DNA from: Dryomyza anilis
Lineage: Eukaryota; Arthropoda; Insecta; Diptera; Dryomyzidae
Reading direction: 5' to 3'
Assembly: GCA_951804985.1 (NCBI GenBank)
Contig: OX638132.1
Coordinates: forward strand, 15,977,529-16,041,528
DNA length: 64,000 nucleotides
In this document: positions 1 through 9,840 of the stretch, piece by piece
Layout of the letters: the number at the start of each line of letters is the position of its first letter
Position numbering within the stretch: the first letter of the stretch is position 1
Translations under genes and position numbers: made by a program
Notes under the pieces: model-generated
What the model was told of the DNA's origin: nothing
What the model saw: only the letters and a program-made list of their open reading frames with translations
The model's database searches: none

Positions 1-291
1 CATTTTATTATTTAAAGAAGACGGATTTAATCGATCTTAACTTTGTTGTTTCTTGTTAAAATTTGATAAACACAATAGTTCTGAAAACTTAATTGAATTT
101 ACTTTTAATAACTATAAAAATGTGTAAATTATCTTCCAAAGGTTTTTTTGGACGATTTTTTAAAAATGAATATTGTATACAAATTTTATTTTTTGTCGTA
201 TAATGAACTATTACTCAGTTCTGCATAAACCGATTTGAATAAAATAAAAAGTTGTGCTAAGCTAAATGTGTTGATTCTTCGAAAAACTATA
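1..291. other. AT-rich DNA, nothing recognised
   Basis: No open frame, RNA gene or repeat end is visible. The stretch is AT-rich and runs into a tandem duplication that starts at 292. Confidence 0.6.
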
Positions 292-681
292 GAGTTTTGA
301 AATAACTTGCGTAGTTGCTGAGTAACTCAAGGTAGGATAATGCGAATTTACACACAGAAGTGGAAATTAAAAAAAACTAAAGATGACATAAACATTCTGT
401 AAATGACGATATTCATTGATATTCGAGGCCTATCCAACAATATAGGTCGGAGGTCTAGTAAATTTTTGGTTTCGCTCCGAGTTTTGAAATAACTTGCGTA
501 GTTGCTGAGTTTTAATTACATAAGTAACTCAGGGTAGGAAAATGCGAATTTACACACAGAAGTGGAAATTAAAAAAAACTCAAGATGGTATAAACATTCT
601 GTAAATGAGGATATTCATTGATATTCGAGGCCTATCCAACAATATAGGTCGTAGGTTTAGTATATTTTTGGTATAGCTCCG
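292..681. repeat. Two-copy tandem duplication, ~187 bp period
   Basis: Copy 1 (292-478) and copy 2 (479-681) share a start in GAGTTTTGAAATAACTTGCG and an end in a TTTTGGT..GCTCCG segment, with the block around GATATTCGAGGCCTATCC nearly unchanged between them. Copy 2 carries about 15 extra bases after GTTGCTGAG. The remaining differences are scattered substitutions, so the duplication is old enough to have diverged but is still easy to align. No coding frame runs through it. Confidence 0.85.
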
Positions 682-790
682 GCTAATTATTGAGTTTTAT
701 ATCATTTTATAAGTCATTGGTATTTGTATGTTTCATATACGTTTTACAACAATTTAGTTGTATACAGTATCCTATTAATATAATAAATCT

Positions 791-845
791 GTTTGTTCGT
801 TTGTACGTTTGTACGTTTGTACGTTTGTACGTTTGTACGTTTGTT
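791..845. repeat. GTTTGTAC octamer array
   Basis: About six to seven copies of GTTTGTAC with a few variants (TTCG at the left). It sits just inside the Helitron 5' end, where related insect Helitrons carry a GTTTG run, and leads directly into the first 283-bp unit. Confidence 0.9.
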
Positions 846-2240
846 CCGCTTCTCCGTCTGAACGGCTGATCCGATTTCCTTGAAATTTTTACCACAGATG
901 CGGTATAGTCTGGAAGGAATGATAGGCTATATATGGGCGGGATTGGACAAAGAGGCGTGGCACCTCCCATACAACCTAAATTTTCAATGCAATATAACTC
1001 GGCACTTTCACCAGCTACGAACATGAAACAAAAAACTCAAATACAAAAAAAAAAATGTAAAACAAAAAAGCCAAAGCACAAAAAAAAACAAAAGCAAAAA
1101 TACAAAAACAAAAGCAATCACGTTTGTTCCGCTTCTCCGTCTACACGGCTGATCCGATTTTCTTGAAATTTTTACCACAGATGCGGTATGGTCTGGAAGG
1201 AATGATAGGCTATATATGGGCGGGATTGGACAAAGAGGCGTGGCACCTCCCATACAACCTAAATTTTCAATGCAATATAACTCGGCACTTTCACCAGCTA
1301 CGAACATGAAACAAAAAACTCAAATACAAAAAAAAAAATGTAAAACAAAAAAGCCAAAGCACAAAAAAAACAAAAGCAAAAATACAAAAACAAAAGCAAT
1401 CACGTTTGTTCCGCTTCTCCGTCTACACGGCTGATCCGATTTTCTTGAAATTTTTACCACAGATGCGGTATGGTCTGGAAGGAATGATAGGCTATATATG
1501 GGCGGGATTGGACAAAGAGGCGTGGCACCTCCCATACAACCTAAATTTTCAATGCAATATAACTCGGCACTTTCACCAGCTACGAACATGAAACAAAAAA
1601 CTCAAATACAAAAAAAAAAATGTAAAACAAAAAAGCCAAAGCACAAAAAAAAACAAAAGCAAAAATACAAAAACAAAAGCAATCACGTTTGTTCCGCTTC
1701 TCCGTCTACACGGCTGATCCGATTTTCTTGAAATTTTTACCACAGATGCGGTATGGTCTGGAAGGAATGATAGGCTATATATGGGCGGGATTGGATAAAG
1801 AGGCGTGGCACCTCCCATACAACCTAAACTTTCAATGCGATATAACTCGGCACTTTCACCAGCTACGAACATGAAACAAAAAACTTAAATACAAAAAAAA
1901 AATGTAAAACAAAAGAAGCAAAAACACAAAACAAAACAAAAGCAAAAATACAAAAACAAAAGCAATCACGTTTGTTCCGCTTCTCCGTTTAAACGGCTGA
2001 TCCGATTGTCTTGAAATTTTTACCACAGATGCGGTATGGTCTGGAAGGAATGATAGGCTATATATGGGCGGCATTGGACAAAGAGGCGTGGCACCTCCCA
2101 TGCAACCTAAACACGATATAACTCGGCACTTTCACCTGCTACGAACATGAAACAAAAAACTCAAATACAAAAAAATATTTAAAAACAAAAAAGCACAACA
2201 CAAAACAAAAGCAAAAATACAAAAACAAAACCAATCACAT
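839..2240. repeat. 283-bp tandem repeat, five units
   Basis: Units start with GTTTGTTCCGCTTCTCCG at 839, 1122, 1404, 1687 and 1970, giving periods of 282-283 bp. The first four are nearly identical, including the GGCGGGATTGG and GGCGTGGCACCTCCCATA blocks. The fifth decays after about 150 bp into A-rich sequence. Each unit ends in an A-rich tract of CAAAAGCAAAAATAC type. The similar short open frames repeated on both strands are the same unit read five times and are not genes. Confidence 0.92.
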
Positions 2241-2297
2241 AAAACCACAATCCAAACTAAATGAAAAACAAAAAAAGGAAAGAAAAAGAAAAACAAA

Positions 2298-3131
2298 CTC
2301 ACCACACTAAAACTAACCAAACTAAAACTCACCACACTAAAATTCACCCTTAAATTAACCACACTAAAGCCACCACACTATAATTCACCACACTAAAACT
2401 CACCACACTAAAATTCACCACACTAAAACTCATCACACTAAAACTCACCACACTAAAACTCACCACACAAAAACTCACCACACTAAAACTCACCACACTA
2501 AAACTCACCACACTAAAACTCACCACACAAAAACTCACCACAATAAAACTCACCACACTAAAACTCACCACACTAAAACTCACCACACTTAAACTCACCA
2601 CACAAAAATTCAACACACTAAAACTCAACACACCAAAACTCACCACACTAAAACTCACCACACTAAAACTCACCACACTAAAACTCACCACACAAAAATT
2701 CAACACACTAAAATTCACCACACTTATACTCACGACACTAAAATTTCACCACACTAAAACTCACCACACTAAAACTCACTACACTAAAATGTCACCACAT
2801 TAAAATTCACCACTTTTAAACTCACCACATTAAAACACACTACACTCAAATACTACACTCGATACACTAAAACTCACCACACTAAAACTCACCGCACTAA
2901 AATTCACCACACTAAAACCCACCACACTATAATTAACCACACTAAAACTCACCACACTTAAAAACACCACACTTAAACTCACCACACTCAAATTCACCAC
3001 ATTGAAACTCACCACACTAAAACTCACCACACCAAAACTAACCACAATTAAACTCACCACTCCAAAATTCACCACATCTAAACTCACCACACCGAAACTT
3101 ACTACATTAAAACCCACCACACTAAAACTTC
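2298..3131. repeat. 15-bp ACCACACTAAAACTC array
   Basis: More than 50 imperfect copies of a 15-nt unit, ACCACACTAAAACTC. Because 15 is a multiple of three, one minus-strand frame stays open as a SVVSF-type five-residue repeat. That is a consequence of the period and is not evidence of a gene. The array lies inside the Helitron, 3' of the 283-bp units. Confidence 0.9.
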
Positions 3132-3290
3132 TACTGGGAAAAACTCTACGGGGAAGAATTCTACGGGAAAGAATTCTACCGGGAACAATTCTACCGGGAT
3201 GAATTCTACGTTGAGAATTCTACGGGAAAGCGTTCTATGTGGATTTTCCGGGAAGATTTCTACAAGGAATAATTCTGCGGAGAAGCGCAA
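3131..3290. repeat. 15-bp GAATTCTACGGGAAA array
   Basis: About ten copies of a second unit, also 15 nt (AATTCTACGGGAAAG type, many with an EcoRI-like GAATTC). It directly follows the CACACTAAAACTC array at the same period but with unrelated sequence. It is followed by the Helitron 3' terminal region. Confidence 0.8.
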
Positions 3291-3452
3291 TCTGAGAAAA
3301 AATTGTCTTTGAGAAAAGTTGTTTTGGCGGAGAATTATTTGCTATGCACGGGCCCCTCATATAAATAATAAAATGTTTTTTATATTAATAAAATGGCTCC
3401 ATATCTTTGAATTCAGAAAATCTTGGCACGAGTCGTGCACGGGTCCAGCTAG

Positions 3453-4291
3453 TTTTAAATATATGATACTCTCTGCAGTCAAGTACATAATACCAACGAG
3501 CGGAAGTGAGTAGGCACTTCAGTTAATTTATCAAAAAGTATCTCGACTAGAATTTGTGGAGCCTGCATATGCCACAGAAAACATTAAAAAGGCAATTAAA
3601 GAAGTGCTTGACTGCTCTTAAAAAATGAAGATGTAAAAAATACTTAAAAATAAAATTCAGGATGTATGGCAAACACATGTGCTGCAAGGATCGAGTCGTC
3701 AGGACACGCGTGAAATTGACACGTTTGTGGTGGTTACGTCGTTACATCAACCACAAATGCGACAAGGAAAACAAACAGCACACGGGGAAGTGCCATAAAA
3801 AAAGAAACAACAAAAGTAACGCCTTACAAAAATAAACCCAATTTAACGCCACATTTCAGGCATTTTTTGTGGTTAAATTTATGGTCTCAAAAAAACTATC
3901 GATACGTTGCGCAGCTGTCAGAAAGTAGCATATGCGACACTTATTTCATACTCAACTACTTTCCGCATTTTGATTGATAAATCAGTTCGAAAATTTTAAA
4001 TGATGTTTTCAAAAAAAATATATTTTTTGTATTTTTTTGACATCATTAATTGTGCGCCTTGAATAGACAAAAATAGTTTTTCCAGCGAAATTTCTGTGCC
4101 TCGTTGGGCTCAAATTCCAAAAATCAAAACCAATTACAATTTCGCAAAAACATAACGCAGTCCAAATCAACAATATCAATCGCATTTATTTTTTCAAAAT
4201 TTATTTGCGCCGTCATCCAATCAATTAATCCAACATATCCCACATACGTCTCAACAATAACCTAAAACAACAATAAAATCGCTTCCGCGAT
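3453..4291. other. 5' flank of the intronless gene
   Basis: Mixed AT-rich DNA with a moderately GC-rich patch near 3670-3790 (ACACGCGTG, GACACGTTTG). It must contain the promoter of the gene starting at 4292, but I see no clear TATA box or initiator that I could defend. No repeat end was recognised. Confidence 0.5.
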
Positions 4292-5218
4292 ATGTCTTCC
4301 GAAAATATCGAATCTGAGGGACCGCCGCCGTATCGTCCACCATGGCTAGATTGGTGCGAGAAGAATTCACAGCCGAAGGTACGCATTTACCCGCGTCAGT
4401 ATCGCGCACCGACAGAATGGCAGAAACGTGGACCCATGCTGCGCAAGGACTGGGTGCGTTTCTATAAATGGGCCACCAAGAATGCCGTCGCACGAGAACG
4501 TCTCGAAGTCGCGATCACTACGGCCATTGCCGAAACTGGAAAGGGCGGTAAACCAAAAAAGAAGAAGAATCTGAAACAGCTGCTGGAGCGCATTATGGTG
4601 CTGTGTAAGGCGCTGCCACGCAAGTCACGTGTCAAATACGTGTATCCGCCAATTCCCGACTATCCGTACTCGCCGAAAATCGATCACAAGAAGCCGGCGC
4701 ACCATGATCGCGGCCGCCCGTTTAAGCCGCCCAAGGTGCCGTGTTGCTTCCAGCACATCGATGTTGAGACAGACTTCTGGACGAAGTTGCGTTTTCGTAT
4801 TCTGCCATCGGCGCTCAAATACAAACCCTCGCCCAATGTGCTAAACTTGGCGCAACCACGTGAGTGGCCGCCAAAACGGCACTGTTCCATGCCGGATCCC
4901 GTTGAGGAATTTATACCGCAGCGTCGTCGCTTGACCGGCAATCGCTGGTATGAGCATCAACGACGTCTGCAATACCTGGCAATACCGGTACAACGTGAAG
5001 GCTATCCGATAATACCATGTCGAGAACTTAAGAAAAAGATGAATTCGGATGAACTCAGAGCATTCGAAAAGAAAAAAGCGGAGTTATTTAAAAGAAAAAA
5101 AGAAGAACAAGGTGAAGAATCAGCCGACGCAACCGAGTCAACTGCGCCAACCGAGGCAACTGAGCCAACCGAGACAACTGAGACAACTGAGCCAACCGAA
5201 GATTCAGTTGCGCGTTGA
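4292..5218 (+). CDS. Intronless basic Pro-rich protein, THEG-repeat-like (308 aa)
   Basis: This is the only long intact frame in the window and is clearly GC-richer than its surroundings, which is good evidence that it is real. The ATG at 4292 is the first in frame and has a purine at -3. Residues 1-60 are Pro/Trp/Tyr-rich (PPPYRPPWLDWC). Residues 83-92 are a lysine patch. Residues 115-195 contain Pro-Tyr spacing and SPNVLNLAQPREWPP, which resembles the short repeat of THEG (testis haploid expressed, sperm microtubule-associated) proteins. Residues 246-272 are a charged helix (KKK, EKKKAELFKRKKEE), and 276-303 are Thr/Glu/Pro repeats (TEPTE). There is no signal peptide or membrane segment. 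A compact intronless gene with this composition would fit testis expression in a fly. The THEG match is from memory and weak; the alternative is a lineage-specific basic protein of unknown role. Confidence 0.82.
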   Translation: MSSENIESEGPPPYRPPWLDWCEKNSQPKVRIYPRQYRAPTEWQKRGPMLRKDWVRFYKWATKNAVARERLEVAITTAIAETGKGGKPKKKKNLKQLLERIMVLCKALPRKSRVKYVYPPIPDYPYSPKIDHKKPAHHDRGRPFKPPKVPCCFQHIDVETDFWTKLRFRILPSALKYKPSPNVLNLAQPREWPPKRHCSMPDPVEEFIPQRRRLTGNRWYEHQRRLQYLAIPVQREGYPIIPCRELKKKMNSDELRAFEKKKAELFKRKKEEQGEESADATESTAPTEATEPTETTETTEPTEDSVAR

Positions 5219-5514
5219 TTTCGCTTCAATTTCGATTACCACCTCCGTTGATCAATCAAATCAAAGGTTTCGCTCAATTTGAAAACGAAAAAAAAATGAG
5301 AAAAAACTTGAAAAATTCGATTGCTAAAAAAATGTTGAAACTAATAATGGTTTAGTGTTGGGTAACGCTAAGAAATGTATTTTTGAGATTTTATATTTTT
5401 TTTTTAGAAACACTCGTATGTAGTAGTGTTTTGTATAAATGTTAATTATAGTTTATAAATATAAATATTTCAAAAAAAAAGCTTATATTTTATTCAAAAC
5501 ATGAGGATGACACA
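5219..5514 (+). other. Probable 3' UTR of the 4292 gene
   Basis: AT-rich sequence after the TGA stop with A-runs. No perfect AATAAA is present; the nearest candidates are TATAAA-type hexamers near 5440-5460 before an A-run at 5471. The transcript end is therefore uncertain. Confidence 0.35.
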
Positions 5515-5516
5515 TA

Positions 5517-5705
5517 CACCCAGTAAAAAGTACTACATAAATAATAGTTTTTTTACTATTAAAAATAGTCAATAGGATAAATTATTAGTTTAGTCGGAAA
5601 ATACCATTAAATACTAGAAAAAAAATATTTTTTGTATACTATTTAATCAATAATTGTCCTATTGACCAATTTTAATGGTATTTGAGGTAATTTTTTTTTT
5701 GGGTG
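5517..5705. mobile_element. CACCCAG MITE, copy 1 (TA-flanked)
   Basis: Terminal inverted repeats CACCCAGTAAAAAG and TTTTTTTTGGGTG sit between TA dinucleotides (5515-16, 5706-07). The body (ACTATTAAAAATAGTCAATAGGATAAATT) matches the copies at 42.8, 46.8 and 52.4 kb. TA target duplication and a ~190-220 bp length suit a non-autonomous Tc1/mariner-like element. There is no coding sequence. Confidence 0.8.
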
Positions 5706-5728
5706 TAGAAAGAAGATACAATTTGTAA

Positions 5729-7036
5729 TAACACTGTTCTACAAATTGAGGGTTGTTGGCGTCCACATAAATGAAACTTAACATTTCTTGTAGATTTCGG
5801 TCTCCAGATTCTTGCTGCTTACTCAGAATTTTCCCTATACGTCGAGATTTTGCAAAAAATCGAGTCAAAGTTGCAAAAAAGGCCATTTTTGGTACTTTAT
5901 ATCGTAGCCGCGGTAGCTCAGTGGTTAGTGCGTTGGACTGCGAGCCGAAAGGTCCCCGGTTCAAGCCTGGACTGGGGCTAACAACATCTTTTCATAGAAA
6001 CATTTTTCTATACCGCGCTACCTCTCGTCAGTAAATGGCAAACCTACGAGAGTAAAACCATTGCCTATGAAAAGCTCTCACCAGCCTTTCGGATTCGGCA
6101 ATAAACTGTAGGTCCCACCACTTTGAGTACAAATATAACACGCACAGCTCAAAATGGTGAGAGAGCTCGGCCGAAGTTCTACACAGGACTGTAGCGCCAA
6201 ACTATTATTATTATTTATCGCACGATTTCGAAATGTAGCAGATGCAAACTTTATTACAAAATAAAATATGCACCTTGCCCTACAAATAATTGGTAAAAAA
6301 AATCTGTGTCCAGATATTAGTTTTTGCAAAAAATCAAAAAGAAATTTGTGTTACCAAAAAAGTGTGTCGGGAGAGTAATTTATCACAATTCTCTAAACTC
6401 TCTTGAAAAACATTTAAATATTAGTTCGCAATGTGTTTGCTGTCAAAATTTCGAAAAAATGTTTTAAACTTTATCTTACTGAAATTTTTCGGAATATTTT
6501 TTTAAAAGTTTTTTATGAAATATTTGATTAAAATAGAGGGAATTGCACGCAGAGAAATACAATTTCATACATATTCATTGTAGTGGTGCTAGATGCAAAA
6601 TCCAACAAAATTCTTAGCATCTGATGTACGCATTATGAGAAAACATGAAGGGAAGGCTTTAATGGGTTAAAAATATCAAATATATCCACCGTCGTCAACG
6701 AATGCTTCTGAGCGACTGAACTGAAATTTTTGAAAATTTGACATGAAAAAATAAAAAAATGCGACACCCTACAGCTACTCATTATTAAATTTAAATTTAT
6801 AATATTGTTTTGTCGCGACTGTTGTAGTAATATATATTGAATATTTTATTTTAAGGAATGGCAGATTTGGGACTATTTTCTTGACGCATATGAATTGTGA
6901 AAATTAAAGATCGCTACAGCCTTCTATACATATTTCAACATTTCCCATATATGGAAAATTCTGAGTACGCAGCAAGAATCAGGAGACCGAAATGATAAGT
7001 TTCATTTCTGTGGAAAATTCTTGTAGAACAGTGTAA
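5729..7036. mobile_element. Inverted-repeat element (1.3 kb) with inserted SINE
   Basis: Left arm 5729-5845 (ACACTGTTCTACAA... TTTCGGTCTCCAGATTCTTGCTGC) reappears inverted at about 6945-7036 (GCAGCAAGAATCAGGAGACC... GAACAGTGT). The region between is AT-rich and non-coding and contains a SINE at about 5905-6216. It may be a distant relative of the 17.0 kb family, whose ends are TTACACTA-like and whose arms also carry a GTATACTCAG-like block. Confidence 0.6.
5905..6216 (+). mobile_element. tRNA-derived SINE, copy 1
   Basis: The head is tRNA-like: A-box TAGCTCAGTGG (5914-5924), B-box GGTTCAAGCC (5958-5967) and acceptor-stem-like TAGCC/GGCTA ends. The tRNA-unrelated body carries CTACCTCTCGTCAGTAAATGG and CTCACCATTTTGAG-type sequence (inverted here), and the 3' end is CAAACTATTATTATTATT. 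It is Pol III-type and non-coding. The same body occurs at 7.5, 47.1 and 56.9 kb. It is not a working tRNA, because the head runs straight into the SINE body. Confidence 0.85.
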
Positions 7037-7440
7037 TCAAATGGTACCCAACCAAAATCGATTGGTTTAGCTAAAAAAAAAAAGATAACAGACACACACC
7101 AAATGATTTAATATTATTCTAAATTGTTTTAGTGCACGTGGGGATTCATTTTTAATATATACTTGTAGACATTTACCCTATAGGGTAGGCTTGATCCTGG
7201 TCAAAGCATGTAGGTCATGTCATATGACTGATCGGGTGATCGCAAGGCAAAAATTCAATGGTCATCATGACCCGAAAATAATTTTTAGTATAATTTTTAT
7301 AATAATATTTTACGTATTCAGACTGATTCATGAGAGAAAAAATCTTTATTTCATCGATGAACTGACTTTTATCAAAAAATTTGTTAAACATTAAATTTTT
7401 GTTCGGGAAGGGTAATATTAAAAATTTGATGTACAACTGA
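7037..7440. other. AT-rich spacer, nothing recognised
   Basis: No supported feature is visible. Short open frames on both strands here are AT-rich and unlike coding sequence. Confidence 0.5.
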
Positions 7441-7451
7441 TATAATTATTA

Positions 7452-7769
7452 ATAATAATAATAATAATAATAATAGTTTGGCACTACAGTCCTATAAGAA
7501 CTTAGGCCGAGCTCTCTCACCATTTTGAGATGTGTGTGTTACATTTGTACTCAAAGTGGTGAGACCTACAGTTTATTGCCGAATCTGAACGGCGGGAGAG
7601 ATCTTTTCATAGGCAATATTTTACTCTCGTAGGTTTGCCATTTACTGCCGAGAGTTAGCGCGGTATAGAAAAATGTTTCTATGAAAAGATGTTGTTAGCC
7701 CCAGTCCAGGTTTGAACCGGGGACCTTTCGGCTCGCAGTCCAACGCACTAACCACTGAGCTACCGCGGC
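7452..7769 (-). mobile_element. tRNA-derived SINE, copy 2, with target duplication
   Basis: Same family as the 5.9 kb copy on the opposite strand: an (AAT)n tail at left, body, then B-box and A-box inverted (GGTTTGAACC, CCACTGAGCTA) at right. It is flanked by a 9-bp direct repeat TAATTATTA at 7443-7451 and 7770-7778, the expected target-site duplication of L1-type retrotransposition. Confidence 0.87.
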
Positions 7770-7917
7770 TAATTATTATAGTCGTTTAATTTTCATTAAA
7801 ATTGAAAAAACTCAATTAGGTTAGATAGTGAGAATGTTGTTGGCAAGGCAAATATATAATATTTGGCACTTGCCAGCCCACTTGTACGATTGTGTTTCCT
7901 CTGATTTATTTTATATA

Positions 7918-9840
7918 CTAGTATTTTATTGCGTATTGAAGTTTAGTAGTGTTATTTTTGTGTTTTGAGTTTGTTTTCTTTTTGTATTTTGTTTTTTTGG
8001 GTGTTTTTACTTTTGTTATTTTGTTTTATTTAGGTGTTTTTGGTTTTGTTTTGGCGAGTTTGGTTTTTCATTTGTTTTGGCTTTTGTTTTTTTTTTTTTT
8101 TTGGCCTTTATTTTTTTGATTTTGCTTTTGTGTTTTTCCTTTGGTTTTTGCTGTTTTGGTTTTTTTTTAGTTTTTTTATATTTTGAATTTGCGTTTGATT
8201 TTGTTTGCTTTTTTTTTTTTTCTTTTGTGATTTTAGTTTTTGCTGTTTTTTTTTTAAATGCTTGCTTTTATTTTTTTTGTATTGTATTTTTATATTTTGC
8301 GTTTGATTTTGTTTTTATGTTTTTTGCTTTTGTTTTGTGGTTTTCTATTTTGCTTTTTTGTGGTTTTGCATTTGTTTCTCTTGTTGCTTTTGTTTTGTAT
8401 TTTCATATTTTGGGTTTATTTTATTATTTTCTTTTCTGATTTTTGTTTTCTTTTTGTTGTTTTTTGAATGTTTGCTTTGGTTTTTTATACCCTACACCTA
8501 TGAGGTACAGGGTATATTAACTTTGTGCATATATTGTAACGCCCCTTAGGAGGCGTGTCCGGTATGGAAAAGTATATATATTCTTGATCAGCATCACTAC
8601 CCGAGTCCGTTTAGCCATGTCCGTCTGTCTGTCTGTCCGTCTTGCTGTCTTGCTGTCCGAATACAGAATAACTTGAGAAATACTACGCAGAATGCGATGA
8701 AATTTCGTCTCAATATATTTTATCCAAAAGTAGGAACTGAGTTTGAAAATGAGCCAAATCGGTCAACGGACACGCCCACCTCCCATACAAGTCACTTTTT
8801 TGTAACTTTTTAGGAACTAATAACTCGAAAAGTATTCGAAAAGTATTTTCAAAATTTAAAAGGTATTGTTATAATTCACCTAAAAATATGTGGTCCAAAA
8901 ATGGGCGTGATCCGCCCACTTTTTTTTTCATTATTTCCCGGGTTTTCATAGTCAAAATTTTAAATATAGACGTTGTCCGCCCAATTATATGTTTCTATTT
9001 TTTTATTAGTTTTTATACTTTTATATAAATTTTTTAAATTTTTAATTTATGGGGATATAAGGATATATACGTAAATTTCTGATATGTGAATAATATTCTG
9101 AGGGTGGGGAAGTTCAGCTTAATTAAAATCTTTAAAATGAAGGTATGCAATTAAATATCCCACATTAATATCCCCACCAAAGGTGTAGGGTATTCCATAG
9201 TCGGGCCCGATTGACTATAAAAATCCGCCCCATGTGACCTTACTTACCCATGTGACCTAACTTTCCCAACTCGTTTTGTTATGTATTTTTATATTTTGCG
9301 TTTGATTTTGTTTTTATGTTTTTTGCTTTTGTTTTCTGGTTTTCTATTTTATTTTTTGTGTTTTTGCTTTTGTTTTTTTTCTTTTATTTTTGTTGTTGCT
9401 TTTGTTTTGGCTTTAATTTTGTGTTTGCATTTGTTTTTGCGTTTGCACTTAATTTTGTTTTTGTTTTTATTTTCTTTTTGTGTTTTTCTTTTGATTTTTT
9501 ATTTTTGAACATATTTTTGTTGTTTTTGTATTTGCTTTACTTTTTTTCTTATGTTTTTGAGTTTTTTCTTTAGTTTTGTGTTTTTGATTTCGTGTATTTA
9601 CTTTTGATTTTGTGTATTTTCTTATAAAAAAGTAAATGTATTTATTTATATTTTTTCTTTAGTGTTCTTGATTTTGATTTTGCTGTTTCTTTTTATTTCT
9701 TTTGTATTTGTGATTTAGCTTTTGTTTTTTTTTTGTTTTTACTTTTGTTTCTATGTTTTAGATTTTGCTGTTGTTATCGTTTTTGCTTTTGTATTTGTGT
9801 TGTTGCTTTATAAAATTTCAATATTTTTTGACGAATTGAT
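7918..9840 (-). repeat. T-rich TTTTGCTTTTG array, possibly a decayed Helitron
   Basis: Long degenerate array of TTTTGYTTTTG-type units on the + strand (7960-8485 and 9277-9800), interrupted by an inserted element. At the left is CTAG (7918-7921) followed by TATTTT, which matches, inverted, the AAAATACTAG end of the 14.67 kb Helitron-like terminus. The array is also the reverse complement in character of the one at 14.06-14.64 kb. The Phe/Leu-rich open frames here are low-complexity artefacts. Confidence 0.5.
8486..9276 (+). mobile_element. TATACCCTACACC element, copy A
   Basis: Begins with a small hairpin, TACCCTACACC/GGTACAGGGTA, runs through CTTGATCAGCATCACTACCC and a GTCTGTCTGTCCG run, then GGGCGTGATCCGCCC, and ends in TAGTCGGGCCCGA and CCCAACTCGTTTT. 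A second copy is inverted at 41.26-41.99 kb. Sequences with 'TATATTCTTGATCAG' and 'CATGTCCGTCTGTC' are widespread in fly genomes from general recollection. I cannot assign a class, and no protein is encoded. It is inserted inside a simple-sequence array. Confidence 0.75.

Larger units (their letters stand above)
770..3452 (+). mobile_element. Non-autonomous Helitron-like element with both ends
   Basis: The left end begins TC at 770-771, after host A769. The right end is CTAG at 3449-3452, followed by host T3453. This is the A|TC...CTRR|T arrangement of Helitrons. Ten bases before CTAG is a perfect hairpin, GCACGA/TCGTGC (3426-3438), the usual Helitron terminator. The 5' part, with a (GTTTGTAC) run, then CGGCTGATCCGATTT and TAGGCTATATATGGGC, has the layout I recall for insect Helitrons (GTTTG run, 'ACCGATTT', 'AGGCTATA'). 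There is no Rep/helicase frame, so it would need an enzyme from elsewhere. The interior is almost entirely tandem arrays. A weakness is that the ends were judged by eye, without an empty-site comparison. Confidence 0.75.

Noticed and set aside
707..2101. Series of 60-105 aa open frames on both strands
   Set aside because: They are the same 283-bp tandem unit read repeatedly, including A-rich ends; no independent coding signal.
2350..3120. SVVSF-type five-residue repeat protein on the minus strand
   Set aside because: It follows directly from a 15-nt DNA repeat, which keeps any frame open; it lacks start context and real pentapeptide-repeat residues.
5911..5984. A functional tRNA gene
   Set aside because: It has A and B boxes but continues into a SINE body shared by four other copies, with mismatched acceptor stem and (ATT)n tail.
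8077..9573. Phe/Leu-rich membrane proteins
   Set aside because: Low-complexity T-rich array; no codon variety or conserved motif.
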